The translations under genes and the position numbers were made by a program. A stretch of 64,000 nucleotides of DNA, taken from Brassica napus (taxonomy: Eukaryota; Streptophyta; Magnoliopsida; Brassicales; Brassicaceae). Positions within the stretch are counted from its first letter, which is position 1. Each line of letters begins with the position of its first letter. The stretch is taken from contig NW_026015717.1 of NCBI RefSeq assembly GCF_020379485.1, forward strand, positions 27,939 to 91,938, read 5' to 3'. The notes below the pieces were generated by a model. It saw only the letters and a list, made by a program, of their open reading frames with translations, did not search any database and was not told the DNA's origin. Positions 11,295 to 20,161 of the stretch are shown one piece after another.

Positions 11295-13048
11295 CTAGTA
11301 TCTTCTCCCCTGTGGAAACTGAAAATATTGACTATATCAGCAACAAATATGTGTGGAAAATGGAATGTACTTAAATGCAAGATTATTTACGGTCAAGAAC
11401 TTACTTGGTCAGAACCCTGTTGACCTGCTGGATTATTGTTGTTCCAGTCTCCAGCTGCATTCCTCTGCTCAGCCTGTGGAATTGTTTGATTCACCTCTAG
11501 TCCAGGTCCGGCATATCCCTGACCATATCCAAGATTGGGATTTCTAGCTCCTGGTGCAGGACCATAGTTCCCATTCATAGGCCCTCCTTGGTTGTAACCT
11601 CCTTGTGGTCCTTGGCTATAGTTACTAGGTCCCCCTTGACCGTAACCACCTGGCGGTCCTTGGAATGGAGGCACCGGAGATCCCTGGCCTTGATTGTAAC
11701 CTGCCTGATATGGAGGTGGTGGAGATCGCGGCGGTCCTTGGTTGTAACCTCCCTGAAATGGTGGAGGAGGAGCTTGATTTCCTTGTCCTGGAGGACCATA
11801 GCTCTGCTGAGGACCACCATAGCCTCCTCCACCACCTTGCATTGGCGGTTGCTGACCATAATTTGGGTTTCTTTGGAAATTTTGAGGACCGCCTTGACGG
11901 TCAGATCTCTGATTGAACTTATCACGGGTTCTTCTGTTAGCCTGAATTGGTGGCGGCCTGTGTGTGATAACTCCATTCTCATATTTATCTCCTGAAGAAA
12001 AACAAGAAAATATTAAAAAAAATTGTAGAGTTGCAAGAATCAGCATGGGAAGGTTCTGCAAAACCCCCTGCTCACCTCCATATGCTTTGTTCACGGGATC
12101 AATGTATGAATCTGGCAACACAAACACAACTCCGGGTAGATCTGTTAACAAGCCAAAACAAGTGAGAAATCTAGTGAAAATAGCTTCTTCGAAAGGAAAA
12201 GAAAAAACAAGGCTATCAGAAGTACACACCCTTGAACTTTTCGGACTCTTGTTCAGTCATGATAGCTTGAAACCCTTGGTATGTTGTTGTGCTACAGGCA
12301 TACATCTTCGTCTTGGCCTCTTCCAAGCTGACTCAACCACAAACACCCAAAGAAAGACAAAAAAAAAAAAGAAAAAAAGTAAATGTAAGCTAATGTCTTG
12401 TTTAGCTTCAAACGAAAAGCATCAGTAAAAACATCCCCACAAGAGACAAACCCCATCTAACGCATTTCATATCCTAAATGAGTAAAGGAACAGAGACCAT
12501 AAACGCAGACACATACAAACTGATCCGTAGTAACAAAATCGACAAAAGCTTATCTCTTGTCTTAGTTACGAACTAAAGCATCAAAGGAACAGTGACCACG
12601 AAAGTAGAAACACATACAAACTGATCGTGTAATAAAAGAAGATGAAATTTCAAAAGACCTAGACTTTTGTAATAACGAACCTGATACCAAGCCCAGCGGC
12701 GCAGGTTTGCTCGTAGGCAGAGACCATTTCCTCAGGAGATAAAGGATTATCTTTTGGGAAATCCATGGTGATGAGCCAGTGATTGAAATCGCATCCTTCG
12801 AATAGAACAGTGTCTTCCGTGATCTCATCGCCTTCTTTGTAGAGCTTGTACTGCCTCGTCGAAAACAGCCTCACCGGAGCTCGACTCACTGAGGTTAAAC
12901 GCCGTAAAACGGATCTCTGTACCAGTGTTGACACAAATGGGAAATCGGCTGTTGGAGTAGAGGAAGCTGGGGAGATAGAGACTGATCGGTTAAGAGATGA
13001 AGTTGCTGTGAGTAACGCTCGCCGGAGACGGTGAGAAATCATAGCCAT
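11295..13048 (-). CDS. MORF1: Multiple organellar RNA editing factor (MORF1-like)
   Basis: Five exons on the minus strand: 12681-13048, 12230-12327, 12076-12141, 11405-11991 and a short last coding exon 11295-11309. Together they give about 377 residues with every phase matching. I chose the ATG at 13048 ([13 protein letters not shown]) because a mitochondrial presequence rich in Arg and Ser starts there. The MORF box follows ([66 protein letters not shown]), then a long Gly/Pro/Gln-rich tail with repeats such as GGYNQGP. MORF proteins bind PLS-type PPR proteins and are needed for C-to-U editing of organelle transcripts. MORF1 and MORF4 are close relatives; the neighbouring OSB and RRM genes favour MORF1. 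Its promoter now carries a MULE insertion (13190 onward). Confidence 0.9.
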
Positions 13049-13110
13049 AACTGCCGGAGAAGAAGAGAGAAATGTTGAAAGAGTAGTGACGTAACTAGGG
13101 CTTTGTGGGG

Positions 13111-13189
13111 TTTTAAAATACACCCCTTTTGTTTTAATTGAAAATCATTCAAAAACATTATTGGGCCAAAAACTTAGGTGTTAATGGGC
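13111..13189. repeat. Left copy of 79-bp direct repeat flanking the MULE
   Basis: Identical, base for base by eye, to 15910-15988. It contains two TGGGCC/TGGGC motifs (ATTGGGCCAA and TTAATGGGC), the site II type element common in promoters of genes for organellar proteins. It lies 63 bases upstream of the MORF1 ATG. Confidence 0.92.
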
Positions 13190-15439
13190 CAAAATACACA
13201 CAGCATGCTTGCACGGTATACCGGTTAGATCCCACTTTCGACAAGCACATTGGTGAGTGGCTAAATTCACAGAATAACCACATTCGAACTCATTCACCTC
13301 GTACACATGCTTGCTACTGCGTAATGTCGAGCAATATTGCTTAGCAACCCTAGCCTTCTCTAACACCGCCATTGTAATTGGTGTGACAAACGTGTCACAC
13401 TTCTCAGCTTTCAGAAACCTTCTTGATACCCTTCTCATAGATTGTCTTCGTATGTCCTCTAAAAGATTAATCACTGGCTTCGACCTGGCCATCTTGATAG
13501 TCCTGTTGAAACTCTCGGATAAGTTGTTGTGAACATCTGCACAATGTGACTCCAAACTGAAGAATGCACGGCACCATCTACGTGGTTCTGTTGCTAGTAG
13601 AGCATCGCAAGCCGTCTGATCATATTCCTCGAGTAGCTTCATTCGCTCATCATATTCTCCTTCAGTAAAACTGTACGCAACACCCCAAAAGAGATTCTTG
13701 TATTCTGACCTTGAGAATCCTTGTTTTCTCCAATTGGCATAGATATGCCTCGCACACATACGATGTTCAGCATTAGGAAGCTCAGCCTCTATCGCAATCA
13801 CTAGCCCTTTTTTCTTATCAGATATAATAGTCAGTTGCTCTCCGTTTCCTAAGTCTAAATCTGCTTTCAGCTTCTTCACAAACCAGCCCCAAGTATCTTT
13901 ATTCTCACCTCTAACCACTGCCCATGCAATTGGATACATTCGGTTATCCGCATCTCTCCCAACGGCTGCAAGCAAATCACCAGTCAACTCCCATTTCAGA
14001 AAACATCCATCTAACCCAATTACCGGTCTACAACATTTTTTCCAAGTAGTCCTAAACTCCTCGAAACAGATATAGAAACAATCAAACATTTCCACACCAT
14101 TTTTCTGCATAGTGCAGAGATCAGTTCTGATACCACTATGTGTTCGCTTGAGCTCAGCTTCATAATCCCACAGCTTACCAAACTGAGTTGTTTGCGCTTC
14201 CAATATGGAGTCCAAGGCAATTCGCCTACCTCTATAACACTTGGAAAGTGGAACCACAATATTGTATCGCTCCTTGATTGTGTCTTTGATGGCAGCAGCT
14301 TGTAAGCTAATATTCCTGCGTATTTCTTCTCTAAATAGCCCTGCAATGACGCCTTGCTTCAACATTGAAACTCTGCTTGATTTTCCATGATTGTGACGCA
14401 TATGGCACACTTTAACCATCCATTTGTTGATAGGTGGTTCAAAAGAGCAGTATACTCTGAACTTGCATTTCTCACCGCAGCAAACGACAGCAATTCTGTT
14501 TGATTCCGACTTAGCCATCTTCACATCGTATTGTGTCTTCAAGGAGTATCTAAGGAGTTGGTCTTTGAACTCCAAACCCGAGTTAAACTTCTGGAACAAC
14601 CAAATGTATGGTGGTTTTTCCAAATCGCCATGGAACTTTGGCTTTCCATTCCTTTTCCCTTTTGGATCATCCCATTGCTCCCACTCCTCCTCTGATCCTA
14701 TTGGTGTGTCTGGATTTGCGGTATCCTCTTCCAACACACATTCCTCGTCACTTTCTTCTGCTTCTCTTTCAGCTGTTTTCTTTTCTTCCAAATTTTGATA
14801 AGCTTCTTTTCCAAGCTTCGCCATTGAACCTTCTTCAAAAACTGCCCTAAACCTTTCATCTTCACCACCATCTCCAGCATCTTGAACCACTTCATCACCA
14901 ATTTCAGCTTGTTCTCTTTCTTCACCTCCTTCAGTCACATTCTCATCAACGATACCAGCCTGAGGAGCCACATTCTCTTCGCCTTCTACAGTCTCATTCT
15001 CATCAGCCTGAGGATTTTCTTCATCTTCTTCCTCTGATTGTTCAGGTTCTTCATCTTCTAGTGGCCTCTCCACTTCTTCTTCTCCATCACTCTCTGCAAA
15101 TTCTTCTTCTTCGTTATATCTAACATCGGAGACATCATATTCAATGAAGACATCAATCGCACCAGCTTCTTTGGCAAGACACATCAAGAGAAACATATCA
15201 TCAGGATTTTCTTCAAACACATAGGTCACTGTGTTCATCTCCTTCGCAATATCTTTGTACCACACGAATCTTAGTGGAGCAATGATCTTTGCATCTTCTC
15301 TGCTGAAGCGTAAGAATTTTTCCCATGAGATGTCATACAATTCCCACTGCACAGAAATTTCAAACAACTCTCCCACGTACTTGTAGTCACCGTTGTTTTT
15401 CTCCATAGATCCACCGACATGGATTCTCAAATCAATCAT
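13181..15439 (-). CDS. MULE transposase, C-terminally truncated but open
   Basis: 752 uninterrupted codons. An N-terminal domain is followed by a very acidic linker (residues about 115-260), a MuDR-type zinc-binding DNA-binding region (VVCCGEKCKFRVYCS, CHMRHNHGKSS) and the MULE DDE domain: VIGLDGCFLKW (first Asp), LTIISDKKKGL (second Asp) and HNNLSESFNRTIKMARSKP (Glu). A SWIM zinc finger ends the frame (CACRKWDLTGIPCKHA). The last codons and the TAA stop at 13181-13183 come from the flanking host repeat, so the normal C-terminal tail is missing. Activity is doubtful. Transcription would start in the right half of the element and run towards MORF1. Confidence 0.9.
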   Translation of the reverse strand: MIDLRIHVGGSMEKNNGDYKYVGELFEISVQWELYDISWEKFLRFSREDAKIIAPLRFVWYKDIAKEMNTVTYVFEENPDDMFLLMCLAKEAGAIDVFIEYDVSDVRYNEEEEFAESDGEEEVERPLEDEEPEQSEEEDEENPQADENETVEGEENVAPQAGIVDENVTEGGEEREQAEIGDEVVQDAGDGGEDERFRAVFEEGSMAKLGKEAYQNLEEKKTAEREAEESDEECVLEEDTANPDTPIGSEEEWEQWDDPKGKRNGKPKFHGDLEKPPYIWLFQKFNSGLEFKDQLLRYSLKTQYDVKMAKSESNRIAVVCCGEKCKFRVYCSFEPPINKWMVKVCHMRHNHGKSSRVSMLKQGVIAGLFREEIRRNISLQAAAIKDTIKERYNIVVPLSKCYRGRRIALDSILEAQTTQFGKLWDYEAELKRTHSGIRTDLCTMQKNGVEMFDCFYICFEEFRTTWKKCCRPVIGLDGCFLKWELTGDLLAAVGRDADNRMYPIAWAVVRGENKDTWGWFVKKLKADLDLGNGEQLTIISDKKKGLVIAIEAELPNAEHRMCARHIYANWRKQGFSRSEYKNLFWGVAYSFTEGEYDERMKLLEEYDQTACDALLATEPRRWCRAFFSLESHCADVHNNLSESFNRTIKMARSKPVINLLEDIRRQSMRRVSRRFLKAEKCDTFVTPITMAVLEKARVAKQYCSTLRSSKHVYEVNEFECGYSVNLATHQCACRKWDLTGIPCKHAVCILAH

Positions 15440-15909
15440 CGTCCCTTCTCTGTACAGTAGGAGAAAAGAAAAAATGTTAGATCATCCAGACAAGCACCAA
15501 ACACCCAGAATCGATATGGGGAGAGAAACGAAAGCTTACCCCATTTCGAAAAGAGCATTCGATTTCGTCTTTCTCTTCTTTCAAATCGTCTGGCTCTGCT
15601 TTCGCTGTCTCCTCTATTTTTATTTTTATCGGATTAGAGTTATAAACCCTAGATCCCCAATTTGATTTTGATTTTCGTTAAGTTAATAGAGCACATGTTT
15701 ACCACGTTTTTTAAAGTAAAACGTCTGTTAATGAGTGTAAACTCCGTTTACTGCTCCGTTTAACATTTCGACGGCGGAAACACGGAGGTAAGTTTGGAGG
15801 TTAAATGTGTTAGGGTTGAACCTTTGATGGTTTAAAGTGTTAGTTTTTAAGCGTCAAGGTTTAAAGTGCGTCTCCTGCTCACTTTGAGTGTTTAAAATGC
15901 GATTTTCCC
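13190..15909 (-). mobile_element. Truncated Mutator-like element (MULE)
   Basis: The element is everything between the two 79-bp repeats. Its right end reads, on the minus strand, GGGAAAATCGCATTTTAAAC, a plausible MULE terminus, followed by a non-coding leader and the transposase. The left end has no matching inverted terminus and stops inside the transposase gene just after the SWIM zinc finger. A 79-bp flanking duplication is far longer than the usual 9-11 bp of MULEs, so this is not a standard insertion. Confidence 0.8.
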
Positions 15910-15988
15910 TTTTAAAATACACCCCTTTTGTTTTAATTGAAAATCATTCAAAAACATTATTGGGCCAAAAACTTAGGTGTTAATGGGC
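15910..15988. repeat. Right copy of 79-bp direct repeat flanking the MULE
   Basis: Second copy of the repeat at 13111-13189, 102 bases upstream of the RRM gene ATG at 16091. It gives that gene its own pair of TGGGC-type motifs. Confidence 0.92.
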
Positions 15989-16090
15989 TTTAAAGCGCGA
16001 ATCAAAAGAGCCTATAAACGCTGTCGTTTTGAAAATCCTTAAACGACGATATCTTTACGACTGATTCTTCTCTCCGGCGGCCGTGGAACA

Positions 16091-17011
16091 ATGTGGTCGG
16101 CGACGCTCGCTTTCCCTTCCTTAGTGGCTTCTTCAACTTCTCTGTCATGTTACAGAAACCGTAGACTTCCGAAGATCCAAGCTTCGCTCTCTAATTACCC
16201 TCTAGCGAGCAAAATCATGGTCAGAAGTAAGTTTAGGCCTTTCACTGTTCTTTGGACTGTCCTTTACTTCAGATTCTAATTCGATTCTCGTTGGAGATTA
16301 GCTGCGTGTTGAGTTCGGATTGTAGCTCTAACACATGTGATAGTGTCCTGACGACGTTTTAGATATCATCAGTTCATGTCCTGAAACTTAACAATCATAG
16401 TGAAATTGAAGATAGGTTTTTAATTTCAATCTGGTGATTTCTCTATGTTAATGGTGTTTCCTCGCTTTTGAAATCTGCAGATTTGCCGTTTTCGACAAGT
16501 GAAGATTTTCTACAAAAGGAGTTTTCAGCTTTTGGAGAGATAGCTGAAGGTATGTTAGCTTGGCTGTGTCTGAAGTTACTCTCTGTTTCATGTTGTCTCC
16601 AAATCCAACTTTGGATAAGGTTAATTGATGTAACTTTACTCTTTTTTTCAAACACAGTGAAGCTTGTCAAAGATGAGTCAATGAAGAGATCAAAAGGTTA
16701 TGCCTTTGTACAATTCACGTCTCAAGATGATGCATTTCTCGCCCTAGAGACGATGGACCGTAGGGTAAAAGCTTCTTTACCCCCACACAGATTTAAATGG
16801 GTTTAAACAAGTTTATATTTTTATGTATCCAAATCAACCAGAATGGTTTCCATCATGTTTGCATATGTACAATGGTAGGATGCTTTACATAGACATTGCC
16901 AAACCAGGGAAGCATGATTTCCAACAGCATCCAAGGACTTCTGGTCCCCCTGAGAAGCTGCAAGTGCCAGAAGAACCGGCCAATAATGAAGTCGCTGATT
17001 GCTGGTATTAG
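16091..17011 (+). CDS. Organelle-type RNA-binding protein with one RRM (At4g20030-like)
   Basis: Exons 16091-16226, 16481-16549, 16658-16764 and about 16865-17011. Residues 1-40 look like a plastid or mitochondrial transit peptide (Ser/Arg-rich, few acids). One RRM follows: RNP2-like MVRNLPFSTSE, then EFSAFGEIAEVKLVKDES, the RNP1 motif KGYAFVQF, and YNGRMLYIDIAKPGK at the end. Small single-RRM organellar proteins of this type bind plastid or mitochondrial RNA; the target is unknown. The odd point is the third intron. The frame and family pattern require exon 4 to begin at ATGTACAATGG (16865), but the bases before it are TTTGCAT, not an AG acceptor, so correct splicing here is doubtful. The gene is divergent from MORF1, and the two originally shared a short promoter. 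Confidence 0.75.
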
Positions 17012-17138
17012 TTGTCAAACCGGCCCACATTATACATATACTCCCTCCCTTCCCTTTTCCGTTAAGATAGATGTTTTAGAAAATAATGCTTTAAATTTTT
17101 AATAGGGCAAATGATCAATATGAACACATGTTGTTTTT

Positions 17139-18892
17139 CTACTGATAAACAATCACTGACACGGTTCCAGTTACAGCTCTATCAGTTTCTACAACTACCA
17201 CATTGTTTGAAACATTAGTCACCGCACTCGCAGGAATCTGTCCAGACTGCGCGAAAAACGAATGTTGGTAATGGTCTATCCGGTTAGGGAATACCAAAAC
17301 AGACGAAAAATCAGCGACCCATCTCGTCCCGTTACCAGAAACTTTAGACCTCCCGGTCGTTGATTTCATCACCATCCCTTCCACATTGTTCTGATCAATC
17401 ACAACCTGACCAACCTCATGAAACTCTCCCTCTAGCTTAACCATCGGAAAGTTGTGTTTAGGATCACCACTGAACATGTTATTAACAATATTCACACCGT
17501 TAATCCTCCCATGCACCGATCTCAACACGATGTTCGCATCTCCCAAGAAGAGAGCGTTTGTGACATGAACGTGAACAGGGTCTTCAATGACTATACCTGT
17601 GTAATCAAGGTAACAATTGTCTATCCTCGTCAAATGAGACTTCACTAGAATGCCTATTCCACCAAACCATGTAGCCTTATTGTAGCAATGCACGCCTGTT
17701 ACCATATTGGCCTGGCCATTCAACAAGATACCGATCCCTGCCGAGAAAATGACTACATCCGTTATGGCGTTATCGGTGCTCGAGATATCGATCCCTGTCC
17801 CGGAGAATTGTCTTTCTTGTTTGTCTCCGCCTACAGTTGAATGTTGTCCTAGGAAGGTGTTTGAAATGTATGTCTCGTGCCCTCCCTGGACTTTGATCCC
17901 TTGTGTTGTGAAATGGAGGAAGTAGCAATCAGTTATGCGGATACGTGCTGAATTGATTACCAAAATACCCCCTCCTCGGAAGCTTGAGTCGAATAGAACG
18001 TCTTTGAAGGTCACATCCTCAAAGAAGATACCAGAGTTCTGGTCTTTCTGGTCGGAGAACGTATCTTCCAGCGACATTTTCATTGATGTCACGAGTTCGA
18101 CCAAATGCCGATCACCAGGAAACACTTCTGATGCCCGGAATGTCCCTCCTTTTACCTGAATTACACCCAAGAAAATGAGTTAAGATTCAATCTTAATTTA
18201 CAACTTTCTCTAACAAAGTCCAATTTGTTGAATTATAGGTAAATAATTACAAAATATTCAAAAAGAAAATTTTCCAAAGTTATTCTAATTTTTGTATGAA
18301 GTTTCTTTAATAAAAAGTCTAATTTGTTGAAATATAAGTACATATTCAAAGTTTTTTTTCCTTGCAAGTTTCATAAGCAAAGACTCTTAAAGTGACTAAC
18401 CAGGAGGTTTCCACCACCGGAGGAAGGGAACCTGAGAGGTTTACCGATCTTGTAACTGCCACCTTGGAGATCAATAACAACACCTCCAAGATCAGCAACA
18501 CGTGGCAGCATGTTAAGCTCAGTTTGTAACTGAAAAGCATCGGTTAAAGCTTCAAGTATTGCGTCGCTACTGTCTTGTCCACCTGTCGGGTCAGCTCCGT
18601 AGCTAATTGGGTATATCACTCTGCCCACCTGTACCAAAACCAAACTCACACGCTCACAAAATACATTCACACGTGCGTGTATATACTTACTGAAATGTGG
18701 GAAATGCTTTACCATTTTGGGAAATGGAGAAGAAGGAGAAGACAATGGTGGGAGAGAGGGAGTGACTGCGAGTCTTTCTTGGATCTTCTCTTGGATTTCA
18801 AGAAGCTTTGTCATGTCTCTTCTTAAGGAAGATATCTCATTAAATTTAGTTGAAATAGTGATGAGAAAGCAAACAAAGTAATAGAGTCTCAT
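17139..18892 (-). CDS. Pectin lyase-fold polygalacturonase, QRT3-like (At4g20040-like)
   Basis: Exons 18713-18892, 18401-18628 and 17139-18155 join in frame to about 474 residues, the usual length for the family. The N-terminus has a signal peptide (MRLYYFVCFLITIS). The mature part begins with VIYPISYGADPTGGQDSSDA, the start of the GH28-like right-handed beta-helix, and continues through repeated coils (GGGILVINSARIRITDCYFL, GIKVQGGHETYISNTFLGQH, GVHCYNKATWFGGIGI, CYLDYTGIVIEDPVHVHVTN). It resembles QUARTET3, which degrades pectin of the pollen mother cell wall so that microspores separate. The broken copy at 20.2-22.6 kb matches QRT3 itself better, so this one is more likely its tandem neighbour. 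No lesion was seen. Confidence 0.88.
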
Positions 18893-19929
18893 CTTGATCT
18901 TCTTGATTTTTTCCCTTCTTGAGAGAACGAGAGAAACGATGAAAGAGAGTTAACTATGAGGAGTGGTTATAAAGAAGATGCAGGTTGATAGTGTTTAAAG
19001 GTCATTATTTGTGTTGGAAATATTTGCTTTTGCTATTCCAATGAACCGACTCGAATTCCAATATATTTAACAGAATGATTTTTAGTGGGTATTTTTTCTT
19101 TATTCACACGAAAAATGCAAAGACTAGAAAAAGATCAAGCATGCATGTTGGTAGAAAGCTGTAGTTCATAAAGTTACATAGAACTCTCTGATGACAAAAT
19201 AATTTTGCGATTTTTTAATCATAAATTATGCTTTCGTAGTTTATGTTATATCAGTCTAAATAATAATTAAATATATGTCGTTTTACGGTTTCAACGTTTA
19301 AATCAACCAATTTTTAATTTATTTGTTTGATTCTGCAATTTTACTATGCATATTTCATGTTATACGAATTTCTGAAGCATTATTGATTTTCTGAGAAAAT
19401 AAATCTTTCGTATTAGACTTTGCTTACACCCCATGTTATACTTTAATCGGCATAAAGTTTGCTTTGTTCCAAATTATTTATCAATTATAAGAGAATAATA
19501 CTTTTGATTTTCACCGACTTTCTTTGTTAATAAAGTTTTAGCTTTCTTTATGCAAAAAAAAAGAAGAAATTTGCAGAATGATTACCGAAAAATTAAAATG
19601 GAGAATTAATGTTGAGAATATAAAATAATTTACTTTAAGGAGAACACCTAAATAAGTAGATGCAGAACCTTGAAGTCTCCTTCATAGATCTTTCTTCTTT
19701 TGTTGCCGACTTTGTAGACAACTATTTACATTAGGTTACTATTATTTGATTCTAAATTTCTAATGTAAGGAAAAATAGAGCAGATAGTTGTTGGCCAGAA
19801 CATAATTTCAGAAGTAATAATACTATCAAATTTATTATTCATTGCATTGAATTTCATCTCAGAGAAACTAGTAAATATTTTGACAAAGTAAAATAAACTA
19901 ATAAATGTATTGAGAAAGTAAAGGAAACT
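18893..19929. other. Intergenic between the two QRT3-type genes
   Basis: 5' flank of the intact pectin lyase-fold gene, then AT-rich sequence. No gene recognised. Confidence 0.4.
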
Positions 19930-20110
19930 GACCAAGCGCTCGTAGCTTAGTGGTAAAGGAGGTACAGCTGTACTGTTCGCCACCTGGGTTCGAGCTTTGG
20001 GCACAACGGATTTAATATCCGTTCTGTTGGGGTGCTCGACCACTTTCGGAGGGATAGTTGGGAATGTGGCTGCCCAGATACCAGAGTTATCAAAAAAAAA
20101 AAAAAAAAGC
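19930..20110 (+). mobile_element. tRNA-derived SINE
   Basis: Begins with a tRNA-like head containing an A-box-like TAGCTTAGTGG and a B-box-like GGTTCGAGC, followed by a short body and a run of about 17 A. The word AAAGGAAACT occurs directly before (19920-19929) and directly after (20111-20120), a 10-bp target duplication. No protein is encoded. Confidence 0.85.
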
Positions 20111-20161
20111 AAAGGAAACTAATAAATGTCTGCCAACAACTCTTCAACTGTAATAACAATC

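Noticed and set aside
11588..11995. Long open frames on both strands across the Gly/Pro-rich part of MORF1
   Set aside because: They are out-of-frame or antisense readings of a low-complexity repeat (GGT/CCT-rich) inside MORF1 exon 4 and have no start context or family resemblance.
13311..15393. Plus-strand ORFs across the MULE transposase
   Set aside because: Antisense shadows of the 752-codon transposase frame, without family resemblance.
17454..18159. Plus-strand ORFs across the QRT3-like gene
   Set aside because: Antisense shadows of the beta-helix repeats on the minus strand.
19930..20010. Functional tRNA gene candidate
   Set aside because: Boxes A and B are present, but the arms do not form a cloverleaf with a paired acceptor stem, and the body with A tail and target duplication shows a SINE.
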